A stretch of 64,000 nucleotides of DNA from Veillonella denticariosi JCM 15641 (GCF_002959855.1 NZ_PPDB01000003.1:186001-250000); one strand, 5' to 3'; shown: positions 9,084 through 18,060, counted from the stretch's first letter. Notes: generated by a model not told the origin, from the sequence alone. A program made the numbers and translations.

Positions 9084-9422
9084 TATTTAGTTCACATCGA
9101 AGCCATTGTTGCACCAACTGAAACTGGTTTATCAATGACTTTATTAACAGCCACTCCCAAAACAGCACTTAGTATTTGTGCTTGATCCGGATGATCTTTT
9201 CCTACCGTATCAATAATCTTCTTAATCGCTACTTCATTAACGCCCGCCGCTACAGCCCCCCGCTCCATTTGGGTTACCTGCTAACTGTGATGTAATTTCA
9301 CCAATTGCAGCATGTAAAGGTACTTTCTGTGCGGAACCGTCTTTCGAATGGTATTTATCACTTAAGCGATGTACTTCTTCAAATGCATTTTTAGCATAAT
9401 CAATATGAGGCTTCCAGCCTAC
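9084..9422 (-). pseudogene. Decayed CdiA pretoxin segment
   Basis: Minus-strand codons read a pretoxin-like sequence (WKPHIDYAKNAFEEVHRLS, later AVAAGVNEVAIKKII and AQILSAVLGVAVNK) resembling the end of the 1760-codon CdiA-like gene in this window. The frame is broken by a run of six G (plus 9256-9261), where one G fewer would restore it. A TGA lies just upstream of the first motif and another within the segment matching ASYATKWN. A further shift separates it from the toxin piece at 8382-9080. Confidence 0.6.
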
Positions 9423-9425
9423 TCA

Positions 9426-9729
9426 ACTAGGCACAATATAACAAGAACGCCGAGAATAGATAAACCTTCACCATCGACATACTGTAACACCTTGATACGC
9501 TTTGCATTGAGCGCATCGATTTTGAACCATGTCAGCTCAATGAACGGCATATTATCGATAACAAATTAATACGATGCTCCGGCACATAAGCATTCGTCGA
9601 CACATGAACAATACCATCCTTTATAATGCGCAGATTCATGTTCTTCACGCGCTTGATGGTCAACTCGTATTCAATTCTGTCGCCATTATAAGTAATAGAC
9701 CTAGTTGTTTAAGTATTCATGCCTTTCAT
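9426..9729 (-). pseudogene. Remnant of a YgjP-like (DUF45) metallopeptidase gene
   Basis: After an ATG at 9729 and a premature TAA at codon 7, the minus strand reads SITYNGDRIEYELTIKRVK and LRIIKDGIVHVS, the typical start of YgjP/DUF45 zinc metallohydrolases. A frameshift near 9555 and loss of the rest (no HExxH motif) make it non-functional. It sits between two displaced toxin modules and looks like a fragment carried in by recombination. The family call comes from the N-terminal pattern only. Confidence 0.5.
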
Positions 9730-9813
9730 TTTATCATAAAGCACTCATAAAATCGTAAAAATCTGGTAATTTTAATAGGAATTATTCGATATAGATAAAA
9801 CAATAAAAAATAA

Positions 9814-9845
9814 CAGATAGCTGATTGTTGATAATCAGCTATCTG
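9814..9845 (-). terminator. Island palindromic terminator, copy 3
   Basis: Perfect 13-base arms CAGATAGCTGATT (9814-9826) and AATCAGCTATCTG (9833-9845) are followed on the minus strand by a T-rich run. It closes the 9894-10271 gene. The core is a variant of copies 1 and 2. Confidence 0.75.
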
Positions 9846-9893
9846 CTGTAAATACTAAAATATTATATTCTTAACTTTAACGCTTGTTAAATT

Positions 9894-10271
9894 TTACCAA
9901 CTCCAGATTCCAAGAAGGATCAGAAAAATACTCTGTCCTACAGACACAACAATTCGACCTATACCTATAATACTAATGCCATAACATTTCCCCTCTTTGC
10001 GCATAAAATATTCATTCAGATTTTGCTTTAGTGCAAACATTTCTCCCCAAAGAAGGCCAGCAAGTATTAACGAAAAAATAGAAAAGCTATGTAAAATCGT
10101 CCCCCCGAAAATAATCATTAATTCAATCATTAATAATTGACCTAATTGTATCATCGTAAGAACTAGACTTCTCTTAGTATTTGCTCCTGCAATAGTTATT
10201 GTATTATTCCGTATAATATATATTGCATACATACCAATTAAAATACTACTTAAGACACGCCCAGCGTTCAT
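9894..10271 (-). CDS. Hypothetical integral membrane protein, candidate immunity protein
   Basis: A 125-residue protein with a strong AGGAGG site. It has about four hydrophobic segments (roughly residues 8-20, 35-60, 60-80 and 98-125), so it is an integral inner-membrane protein. It begins 12 bases after the stop of a toxin C-terminal remnant (10284-10490) and is closed by terminator copy 3. A multi-pass immunity protein to a pore-forming or membrane-entering toxin is plausible but not shown. Confidence 0.5.
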   Translation of the reverse strand: MNAGRVLSSILIGMYAIYIIRNNTITIAGANTKRSLVLTMIQLGQLLMIELMIIFGGTILHSFSIFSLILAGLLWGEMFALKQNLNEYFMRKEGKCYGISIIGIGRIVVSVGQSIFLILLGIWSW

Positions 10272-10283
10272 AATTCCTCCTCA

Positions 10284-10490
10284 CTAATCTTTTATACCTT
10301 CAAAACCATCTTGAATAACTTCATCCGTATACGCAATATTATCTGCTTGTCTTTCCTCTGCATTTTTAGGTCCATAATAAACATCCTGATAAGCATTAAC
10401 ACCTTGACCAATACTATGAGATATAGCAACATACTCAGATTCGTCCATAAAATGAGTGGTTTTTTGATTTGTGACTACGTCGCGAACCAG
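10284..10490 (-). pseudogene. Displaced toxin C-terminal remnant
   Basis: About 68 in-frame codons on the minus strand (LVRDVVTNQKTTHF to FEGIKD) end in a stop just before the 9894-10271 gene. There is no own start near the upstream edge, where the terminator of the main CdiA module abuts it. The position and the tight link to a downstream membrane protein gene fit a displaced CdiA C-terminus. No catalytic motif is recognised. Confidence 0.4.
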
Positions 10491-10505
10491 TCTAAAGACA
10501 ATAAT

Positions 10506-10536
10506 AAAAATGACACCTCCTAAAAGGTGCCATTTT
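10506..10536. terminator. Terminator of the main CdiA-immunity unit
   Basis: Arms AAAAATGACACCT (10506-10518) and AGGTGCCATTTTT (10524-10536) pair with one mismatch and have T runs on either strand, so it works as a bidirectional intrinsic terminator. It lies past the 10643-11110 gene and marks the junction to the displaced modules. Confidence 0.8.
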
Positions 10537-10642
10537 TATTATTATTTGTCAATTCGTATTAAAACAAAATAACTTAAGATATTAATCTAAATCGTATAAA
10601 CAAGATGGTTTATTGCTCAAGTTTACAATGATGTTTTTAAAT

Positions 10643-11110
10643 CTAGTTATTTTTTTCATAAAAAATTTTTTTCTTATAATCATAACTAATCCCCCACTCT
10701 GCAGGAGATATCGGAATATGCTCATTATCATAATCAATACCTCTCCAAACAGAATTATCTCTAAAGTAACTAAGACCATCTTGAACTAATTTGGTTTCTA
10801 AACAGAATTCACCAGCCAAACTTATATTATTCTCTAAAAGTAGTCCTCTTACTATTAAACACTCATATTCCCAACCTTCATAATTTAAGTACTCAAAATA
10901 TCGCAATGCAATTTGAGCATCCCACAAGTTATTTATAACCATAACTTTAAAGAGACTATTTACTACTTCATACTCGCTAGATATATAATACTCATTTGTT
11001 AACAAAAATTTATATATCTGCTTACCTTCATTTGTATTTAATTTACCAGACCTTAAACTGTCTTGTAAATTATTCATGTTTAACATTTTACTTATTTGAA
11101 ACTGATCCAT
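10643..11110 (-). CDS. Hypothetical protein, probable immunity to the adjacent CdiA-like toxin
   Basis: A 155-residue soluble, acidic and Tyr/Asn-rich protein with no signal or membrane helix, so it should act in the cytoplasm. It starts 16 bases after the CdiA-like stop with an AGGAG site and is followed by a strong terminator, exactly where a CDI immunity gene sits. Its cytosolic location suggests the cognate toxin acts on a cytoplasmic target. The family is not recognised. Confidence 0.6.
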   Translation of the reverse strand: MDQFQISKMLNMNNLQDSLRSGKLNTNEGKQIYKFLLTNEYYISSEYEVVNSLFKVMVINNLWDAQIALRYFEYLNYEGWEYECLIVRGLLLENNISLAGEFCLETKLVQDGLSYFRDNSVWRGIDYDNEHIPISPAEWGISYDYKKKIFYEKNN

Positions 11111-11126
11111 AAAAACCGCTCCTCAT

Positions 11127-14100
11127 CTAAACTATACTCACTGGATAAAAAGTAGATATGTATATATTACTCCCTTGTTTGAGCGCGCTTACCTCTAAAT
11201 TAACTTTACCAGCTTCTCCATAACTATTTATCATAATCATTTGAGTTGTTAATGTATGGACTTGACCATCATCTAAATAATGTCCTGCTTCAGCTTGTAT
11301 AGCCACTGCACTTACTGCTTGTATAACATCAAACTTATCCGTATTCTTAAAACTAGGTAATCCTTGGGTTCTTTGCGATCTATGATCTCTATAATAACCA
11401 TGTCCACTATTAATAATCATATAGTCTCCATTCCCCATCCACAATGTCATTCTCTCATTTACTGTTCCTGCATCTGTATAGCTAGCTGTTTTAATGGCAT
11501 ATTTTAAATTGTTCAAATTAACCTTAACAAGTTGTTGATCTGTGAAAGGAATGTCAAATTTAGTATAAAAAGAAGCAAATGAATTCCACTTAGTAGCGTA
11601 AGATGCCACTGCCGCTCCTGCATTTACATTTCCACCACTAGCCTTATTAACTGTAGCACCAACTGCAGCACTAATCCATTGTGCTAGTGCAGGATCATGT
11701 TTAGCTAGTTTCTCTATCTCACCAATTAACATTTCATTAGTCATAGTCGCTTTAAACCCACTACCAGGCGCATTACCGGCTATACGGGCTGCCCATTCAC
11801 CAATGATACCATGAGCAATAGACTTAGCCAATTTACCATCCTTAGTTGTTGGTTGCCAATTATGTAATTGTTCATAGGCATTTTGTGAGAATAAGCGCGC
11901 CAACTCCTGACGTTCTTCAATTTTCTTTTTATCAAAAATTTTATTTAATTGATGTAAAGTATTTTCGGTATTTGTGTTAATTGCTTTAGTATCAATCTCT
12001 TTACCATCTACAGTCAGTATACCATCAGAAATTGCGGATTGGGTAGTAGAGCTAGCTTTACCTTTAGAACCAACTCCTAAATTAGATACTAATCCAATAG
12101 TATTATAAATCTTATCATAACCTTTTTTATCGTTTGTCTTCATCTCTTCGAGTTTCTTTTTACTACCATAGTAGTTATAGCCGATACCATTGTTGCTATA
12201 TGTATACTCAGCCTCATTATGGATATCTTTCATCTCTAGAGATTTTGTAGCCAGTTTATTCTTTTCTTTTGGTGCACCGCTCTTAATCAAAGCCCCTTCT
12301 AAGGTTGTCGCATTGCCTGTATGAATATCGTATCCTTCGTCACCGGCATAGATACCCGCCTGTTTTGTCACGCTCCTCCACTTGCTGTCAATGCGACCGA
12401 CACTAGCGCTGATACTACCGGTAGGGTCAGTGAAGTTCGGTTTTGAGGACACAGAGAAACCACCGGACTTACTATGTTCTTTAAAGTTATCTACATCTTG
12501 TAAGCTCCGAATCGTTAAGTCACGCCCTGTATCTACCTGCACCTTCTTACCGGACACAGTAGATCCTATGATATTAGTATCTCGATTTGCCTTAAGTTGC
12601 GCAAGCTCTGCGGCCTTTATGGTTGTCGGTACATAGCTTTCCTGATGTGTATCACCATGTTGACGTGCCATATGCCCACTGGCATTTACATCTAACAGAC
12701 TACCGGTCATTAAGCTAAGACTGGCACCTACACGCCAACCGGAACTCTTATAGTCATTTTTCACATCGGCTGTGTTCTTACCGGCCTCTATAGCAATATC
12801 ACCGGCACTAGCTAAACTTAAAGATTGCGCAGATACGCTTTCACCGGTAAGAGTAATACCTTTGTTCTTAGCATCACGAGCCGTCATGCGGACATCACCG
12901 TCACTAATAACGGTTCCCCCCTTATAAGTTGCAGTATCTACTGTTTGGCCTTGTTTCTGTGATGTGCTACCGATTGACACGGATACATTAACAGCATCAT
13001 CAATATTCTTTTGCCCACGCTGAGAATGACCTTTTGTATCTTTTAACACATTGCCATTCGCATTACGAAGTTTAACACCCTTAATCGCTTTATCTACCGC
13101 TGCATATCCATCTTGCAACTGTTTACGGGCTTCATTGAGTTCAAGTGCAGCTAAGCGTTTATCATCACGCCCTCCGGCTTGTTTAATCGTTCGCGTCGCA
13201 TTTGTTACACTATCAGCTAAAGCACCCCCTAACGACACGGTTAAACCGGACTTTTTATAGCGATCATCATGTGTCATATGTTGCGTATCGGTATTACCAT
13301 CAAGGGTCACTGCGGCCCCTTCAATCGTTGTACCGGTTTTACTTACTACATCGGCACTGGTAAGATGTACCGTATCATTAGCCGCAATGTTTACATGGCC
13401 CTTCGTACTGGCAATGGTATTACGTACGGTTTTCTCTTCACGATTGGTATCATCTATATTTCGTTTTTCCGTACCGATAGTAAATCCAATACCACTTCCT
13501 ATTAACCCTGAAGTTTTATGTCGATATGCACTCGTTTCTTCCGCTACATTCTTATCCGCGCCGAATTCAACCTTACCATTCGCCGTTACTTGAACGCCTT
13601 GTTCGCCCATCAGTTTAGCGGATTGACCCGTCACATCATGACCAGATCTGATTGCAACATCTTTACCGCTCACAACAGATCCCGTTACGGCAGTCACTTG
13701 CGTCACACCGGTTGCATCCGTACGTTCCCGTTTAACTAGACTTTTCTTCTTGTCCTTATACACATGATTGGCAGTGCTTGTGGCCGATGCGGTATCCAGT
13801 TTTACATTCTGACCTTCCACCTGTGCCTTATCAGCGGCCAGAATTTCACTACCACTAAGTGCTATATCAGCTTTAGCAGCCACAGTCACATTGTTACCTT
13901 CCACACTGCTGCCTACAGAGGTTGCTTCATTCACTACATCATGTGTTTCTGTAGTCTGAGAATGACCGCCACCGGATTTACCTTTGTCATAGCGATGTTC
14001 CTCTAATTCATGATTCTCTGTCATCGCCTTCATCGTGACCTGGCGTCCCGCTGCCACAGTAGCATCCTTACCCGACGTCACCGTACCGGCCTGCATAGCG

Positions 14101-16409
14101 ACATCACGACCGGCCGTTACCACAGCATCGCCTTTCGCCGCAATTTGACCTTGATCTACAGCGGTTACCGTTTCACGGCGGCTATTGACACTGTTCCATA
14201 CAACCTTACTATTGCCGGCTTCGTACTTAACGCCGTTATTGATAACATCACGATCGGCCGCTACGACAAGCTTTCCTGTTTCATCGGTTTGCTTAATCGT
14301 ACCGCCCTCATTTATCACATCATTCTTAGCATATACAGTTGTATGATCACGGCCTTCTATCGTACCTTGTGTATTACGAACATCAGTATCCGCCACCACT
14401 GTCGTTGTACGACCTTTAATCAGTCCGTTATCATTGTGAATCGTATTACCATGTACAGTTATCGCATCATCCGCCACTATACTGCCGCCGTTATGCATCG
14501 TGCCCACTTGCAAATTAATCGATTGAGCCTGCATATTCGCTGCCCCCTCGACACGTTGTGTGGTCGGCGCCAAATATAACGTCGGTACGAGTAAAGTTTC
14601 AGTCTTACCGTTCGGCAATACTACCGGTTGACTGACAAGCATTACCACATCTTCCGTCAATTGCTGTTGCTCCGCCTCAGTTAATCCCTGTCCGAGCATC
14701 ATCGATTTAGACTTCATCACGGTAAGGCCCGCATCCATTAATTTACGGTACTGCTCTTCTTCTGTAAGCCCCGCCTGCAGTCTACTTTTACCTGTTTGAC
14801 GTAAAATAGCCTGCATCACCAATTGCTGTTCATAGTAACCATCCCCTAATCGTTTTTGTGTACGCATAGGGTTAAGTTGTAACCGATTGATGACATAATC
14901 AGAGGATAAGAAGGTTCTTCGATTGGTAAAATTCGGATCCGTTTCCATCGCATACGTTGTATTCGGATTGGTAGATAACTGACTCATCATCGCCAATACC
15001 GACGTATCCACCGTAGCCCCGGTTGTACTATCAGCTACATGACTGCCATAGACAGTTAACGGTATATCTACCGGCTGCACTACATCATTATGATACTCCG
15101 CCTCACGAACATTTGTAGAATCCCATCCATGATGTTTATGGCGACTATACCCTGTAGCCGTACCATTTTCACTAATATATTCATGTCCCTTCGGATTGCG
15201 GGCTTCATAGTGACCGATATTACCGACCAGAGTGCCCGCTGCACTGATTTGGCTGGCATCATTATGCACAATATCCGCTTCAATTTGTAAGTTACCGCCG
15301 GAAAGGATGCGCCCCGGTTTGGAGCTATCCACAACGTCTTTTACCCGCGTACGGTCATATTCATATTTCGTCCAGCTATCATGATGCTGTCCATTAATAG
15401 ACAGTTGTAAATTTTCAGAAGAGTGAACTACGACCTTATCTTTCGGAATCGGATCGTCATGACCATAAATGCGTTCTTCAGATAGCTGATATCGTTTGAT
15501 ACTGCCTTCCGGGGCCACTTCATTTTTAACGTGCTCCGTAGTTCCCGTGGTAGCCCGTTTCAACGTAACGCCACCATTTGTATTAGCAATGGATTTGGCG
15601 AGAATCACACCTTGCTGACCGGCCTCGATAGTGGCCGCCACATTAGTCAGCGTATCCATCTTGCCGGCTACAGCGCCGTTATAATCCATCGTCTTTCCAA
15701 GTTGTAACACGCCTTCAGACTTCAGCACACTACCATTCGTATTATTTATTGTATTAGTAGCCACCGCTAACTTCTTACGTGCAATGAGTACCGGTGCCTC
15801 TTTTGTAACGGCATTACCGGTTTGTGTGAAAGCCTCCGTCGAAATGCGTGCCGAGTCAGCATACAATTTAGCTTTACCGACTTGCGTAAAGCCTTTTGCG
15901 CCAATACTCATATCCGGCGCCACCACAGTACCACTATTTTGCACCTTGCCGGTACTGTCTACAGAAATATGATTCTGTGCGGAAAGAATCCCTTTATTAT
16001 TCACGCCGAAACCATCATTGGTTCCCACTAAATACATGCTGTTCGCATACATACCGCCAATGCGAGATACATCAAGACCTACCTTCTCTGAGTGACCCGT
16101 CTTGGTAACATTAGTTACCTTACCGCTACCATCGACAGATATTGTATTGTTACCGGTTACCACATGGCTTTCATTCGCCCATACCTTGCCGTTGAGCTGT
16201 ACCGCTTCCGCCAAAATATCTGTGCGGGATGTACGCGATGCATCGAGACCTTGTCCGGATACCGTCACCGCACCTTGCTTCACATCATATCCGGCAATAG
16301 CTCCATCGGTAATAATAGGATTACCTGTGGTTAACGTAGCGGCACCGGCATTAATGAACGTACCATTATTAACGGCAATCCCATTAGGATTAGCAATGCA
16401 TCCTTCCAT
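11127..16409 (-). CDS. CdiA/FHA-like contact-dependent inhibition protein, lacking its N-terminus
   Basis: A 1760-residue filamentous-haemagglutinin-like protein. It opens in the middle of the TPS secretion domain (IANPNGIAVNNGTFINAG), with no signal peptide and only about 100 residues of that region left. Long FHA-type beta-helix repeats follow (many GKDVAI, TVAAGRQV and DVTNQ-like units). About residues 1533-1609 form a pretoxin segment (MTNEMLIGEIEKLAKHDPA, then AVASYATKWN) and 1610-1760 are a variable toxin domain with no recognised motif. Upstream there is an in-frame stop and a terminator, no clear ribosome site, and no cdiB. It is likely silent or a donor copy for a full cdiA elsewhere. 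Confidence 0.8.
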   Translation of the reverse strand: MEGCIANPNGIAVNNGTFINAGAATLTTGNPIITDGAIAGYDVKQGAVTVSGQGLDASRTSRTDILAEAVQLNGKVWANESHVVTGNNTISVDGSGKVTNVTKTGHSEKVGLDVSRIGGMYANSMYLVGTNDGFGVNNKGILSAQNHISVDSTGKVQNSGTVVAPDMSIGAKGFTQVGKAKLYADSARISTEAFTQTGNAVTKEAPVLIARKKLAVATNTINNTNGSVLKSEGVLQLGKTMDYNGAVAGKMDTLTNVAATIEAGQQGVILAKSIANTNGGVTLKRATTGTTEHVKNEVAPEGSIKRYQLSEERIYGHDDPIPKDKVVVHSSENLQLSINGQHHDSWTKYEYDRTRVKDVVDSSKPGRILSGGNLQIEADIVHNDASQISAAGTLVGNIGHYEARNPKGHEYISENGTATGYSRHKHHGWDSTNVREAEYHNDVVQPVDIPLTVYGSHVADSTTGATVDTSVLAMMSQLSTNPNTTYAMETDPNFTNRRTFLSSDYVINRLQLNPMRTQKRLGDGYYEQQLVMQAILRQTGKSRLQAGLTEEEQYRKLMDAGLTVMKSKSMMLGQGLTEAEQQQLTEDVVMLVSQPVVLPNGKTETLLVPTLYLAPTTQRVEGAANMQAQSINLQVGTMHNGGSIVADDAITVHGNTIHNDNGLIKGRTTTVVADTDVRNTQGTIEGRDHTTVYAKNDVINEGGTIKQTDETGKLVVAADRDVINNGVKYEAGNSKVVWNSVNSRRETVTAVDQGQIAAKGDAVVTAGRDVAMQAGTVTSGKDATVAAGRQVTMKAMTENHELEEHRYDKGKSGGGHSQTTETHDVVNEATSVGSSVEGNNVTVAAKADIALSGSEILAADKAQVEGQNVKLDTASATSTANHVYKDKKKSLVKRERTDATGVTQVTAVTGSVVSGKDVAIRSGHDVTGQSAKLMGEQGVQVTANGKVEFGADKNVAEETSAYRHKTSGLIGSGIGFTIGTEKRNIDDTNREEKTVRNTIASTKGHVNIAANDTVHLTSADVVSKTGTTIEGAAVTLDGNTDTQHMTHDDRYKKSGLTVSLGGALADSVTNATRTIKQAGGRDDKRLAALELNEARKQLQDGYAAVDKAIKGVKLRNANGNVLKDTKGHSQRGQKNIDDAVNVSVSIGSTSQKQGQTVDTATYKGGTVISDGDVRMTARDAKNKGITLTGESVSAQSLSLASAGDIAIEAGKNTADVKNDYKSSGWRVGASLSLMTGSLLDVNASGHMARQHGDTHQESYVPTTIKAAELAQLKANRDTNIIGSTVSGKKVQVDTGRDLTIRSLQDVDNFKEHSKSGGFSVSSKPNFTDPTGSISASVGRIDSKWRSVTKQAGIYAGDEGYDIHTGNATTLEGALIKSGAPKEKNKLATKSLEMKDIHNEAEYTYSNNGIGYNYYGSKKKLEEMKTNDKKGYDKIYNTIGLVSNLGVGSKGKASSTTQSAISDGILTVDGKEIDTKAINTNTENTLHQLNKIFDKKKIEERQELARLFSQNAYEQLHNWQPTTKDGKLAKSIAHGIIGEWAARIAGNAPGSGFKATMTNEMLIGEIEKLAKHDPALAQWISAAVGATVNKASGGNVNAGAAVASYATKWNSFASFYTKFDIPFTDQQLVKVNLNNLKYAIKTASYTDAGTVNERMTLWMGNGDYMIINSGHGYYRDHRSQRTQGLPSFKNTDKFDVIQAVSAVAIQAEAGHYLDDGQVHTLTTQMIMINSYGEAGKVNLEVSALKQGSNIYISTFYPVSIV

Positions 16410-16458
16410 TATGATGTCAATCTCTATCCATAAACTTCATGAAAGTTTTACTTTTCAT

Positions 16459-16503
16459 AAAAAAATATCTCTCAGTCAATTTAGCAATTAACCAAGAGAT
16501 ATT
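16459..16503 (-). terminator. Terminator of the glycosyltransferase gene
   Basis: Arms AATATCTCT (16464-16472) and AGAGATATT (16495-16503) are followed on the minus strand by a T run. It stops transcription from the peptidoglycan gene before the headless CdiA gene, leaving only about 50 bases for a separate promoter there. Confidence 0.65.
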
Positions 16504-16513
16504 CATAAAATAA

Positions 16514-17323
16514 CTATTCCTCCTCAACAAGTTCCAAGTCCTGTTCGTAGGCATAGTCCGCTTCGGCACGTGTAATCATGCCCTGGTCGACCATCTGTTC
16601 CAACACGAGTTTCTGTCGAGCCTTGGCGCCTTCATAGTTCTCGTACGGATCTAGATAGTTCGGCGCATTCGGCAACGCCGCCAGCAGGGCGCACTGTCCC
16701 AGTGTAAGTCGACTCGGGCTGACTCCGAAATAGCCGTGCGAAGCTTCGTAAATGCCGTAATAATTATGCCCGTAGTATACGGTATTCAGATACATGGTAA
16801 GGATTTCTTCCTTTGTATAATAATGTTCCATTTCTCCGGCGAGGATGGCTTCCTCCACCTTGCGCGTCACGATACGTTTTGACGACAGGAACAGATTTTT
16901 TACCAATTGTTGCGTAATGGTGCTGCCACCTTCGACGGTTTCACCGGACACCGTATTAGTATAAAACGCGCGAATGATGCCGAAGATATCGATAGCGCCG
17001 TGATTATAATAGCGCTTGTCCTCAATGGCGATGAGCGCATTTTTCGCATTTTCCGGAATGATATCCTCTTTCACCCAGTGCTCCCGCGGCACACGCTGCG
17101 CAAGGGCCGTTTCCACCTTATCCTTAAACGTAAACAGCCGCACAATGCGGTCCAACCTGCTCAGTGTATCTTCATTTTGTTCTATCCGTTGCTCAACGGT
17201 GCTCTTTGCCTTGCTTTCACGATTGGTCCCCTGAAAGCTATGGTACGCATCATAGATATACATAGCCAATAGTATGACCACGACGACCGTCAGCGCACGG
17301 CGAATAAAGCGAAATATTGTCAT
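16514..17323 (-). CDS. mtgA: Monofunctional peptidoglycan glycosyltransferase (GT51)
   Basis: Polymerises lipid II into glycan strands at the outer face of the inner membrane. The start at 17323 has GAGGT seven bases upstream; an upstream in-frame ATG at 17392 is less likely. From that start the protein has 269 residues, with a membrane anchor at about 7-22 and a GT51 domain. It carries the family motifs EDKRYYNHGAID (holding the catalytic glutamate), GGSTITQQLVKNLF and RKVEEAILAGEME. There is no transpeptidase domain, so it is an MtgA-type enzyme or a truncated class A PBP head. It is transcribed alone. Confidence 0.85.
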   Translation of the reverse strand: MTIFRFIRRALTVVVVILLAMYIYDAYHSFQGTNRESKAKSTVEQRIEQNEDTLSRLDRIVRLFTFKDKVETALAQRVPREHWVKEDIIPENAKNALIAIEDKRYYNHGAIDIFGIIRAFYTNTVSGETVEGGSTITQQLVKNLFLSSKRIVTRKVEEAILAGEMEHYYTKEEILTMYLNTVYYGHNYYGIYEASHGYFGVSPSRLTLGQCALLAALPNAPNYLDPYENYEGAKARQKLVLEQMVDQGMITRAEADYAYEQDLELVEEE

Positions 17324-17474
17324 TGTAACCTCATGCAGATATATCGATGTACAAATATACAAAAATAAGTTATATTGATTGTATTGTATCACATCTATGT
17401 GATTGTGTTGTATTTACGCGTTTATTTAGAGTATAATTAATAGGATGATAAAACATGCCCATTGGAGGAGTATT

Positions 17475-17753
17475 ATGAAACAGTGTATGGATTCAGATAA
17501 TCTACATCGTCGATTACGAAAAATTTTAGGTCAAGTACAGGCTATCGACCGTATGATAGAAGAAGACATTCCCTGCGAGGATGTACTGAGTCAGATTAAT
17601 GCAGCTAAATCCGCACTGCACAAGGTAGGTCAGGTCGTGCTTGAGGGCCATATCAACCATTGCGTGCGTGACGGCATCGAACACGGGGACGTAGAGAAAA
17701 CAATCAGCGACTTCACAAAAGCTGTAGAACGCTTTGCGAATATGGGAAAATAA
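17475..17753 (+). CDS. CsoR/RcnR/FrmR-family metal-sensing repressor
   Basis: A small all-helical DNA-binding repressor (92 residues from the ATG at 17475, which has GGAGGAG just before it). It carries the DUF156 pattern LRKILGQVQAIDRMIEED. The Cys of IPCEDVL and the His and Cys of GHINHC fit the Cys-His-Cys copper-site pattern of CsoR. No copper exporter gene is adjacent; it is a single gene with its own terminator. It could sense Cu(I), another thiophilic metal, or a sulfur or aldehyde signal. Confidence 0.8.
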   Translation: MKQCMDSDNLHRRLRKILGQVQAIDRMIEEDIPCEDVLSQINAAKSALHKVGQVVLEGHINHCVRDGIEHGDVEKTISDFTKAVERFANMGK

Positions 17754-17786
17754 TCCTACGAGGCGTCTATGAAAAACGAACAATAG

Positions 17787-17817
17787 AGACCGGCTATTTC
17801 ATATAGTCGGTCTTTTG
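17787..17817 (+). terminator. Terminator of the CsoR-family gene
   Basis: Arms AGACCGGCTA (17787-17796) and TAGTCGGTCT (17804-17813) pair almost fully and are followed by TTTT. Confidence 0.8.
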
Positions 17818-17966
17818 CGTGTCCGTCAATCGATCTGTTGTATATCTGTTAATCCGACTTATAGGACGGAACGTGTTGTTTTTAATGCCGATTTTACATA
17901 CCTCTAACCGGGTCATTACCTGCCTGTTAATCAATCTCCTTTTACGTATCGAATCTCGGGCAACAA

Positions 17967-18048
17967 AAAAGTCCTCTGACCATAGTGAACCGCGGCTCCT
18001 GAAATTATATCCAAATTTCGGAATGCAGTTCATAGTCGGAGGACTTTT
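17967..18048 (-). repeat. Large imperfect palindrome downstream of ptsH
   Basis: Arms of about 21-24 bases (17967-17990 and 18028-18048, starting AAAAGTCCTC) pair imperfectly around a 37-base middle that itself can fold (CTGAAATT with AATTTCGG). On the minus strand it ends in a run of six T, so it can act as the ptsH terminator. Its length and nested form also resemble a small non-autonomous repeat. Confidence 0.5.
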
Positions 18049-18060
18049 CCAATTTTAAGA

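Noticed and set aside
14010-14579. A 189-codon plus-strand frame and many others opposite the CdiA-like gene
   Set aside because: They are antisense shadows of a long repetitive coding region, with no ribosome sites and atypical composition.
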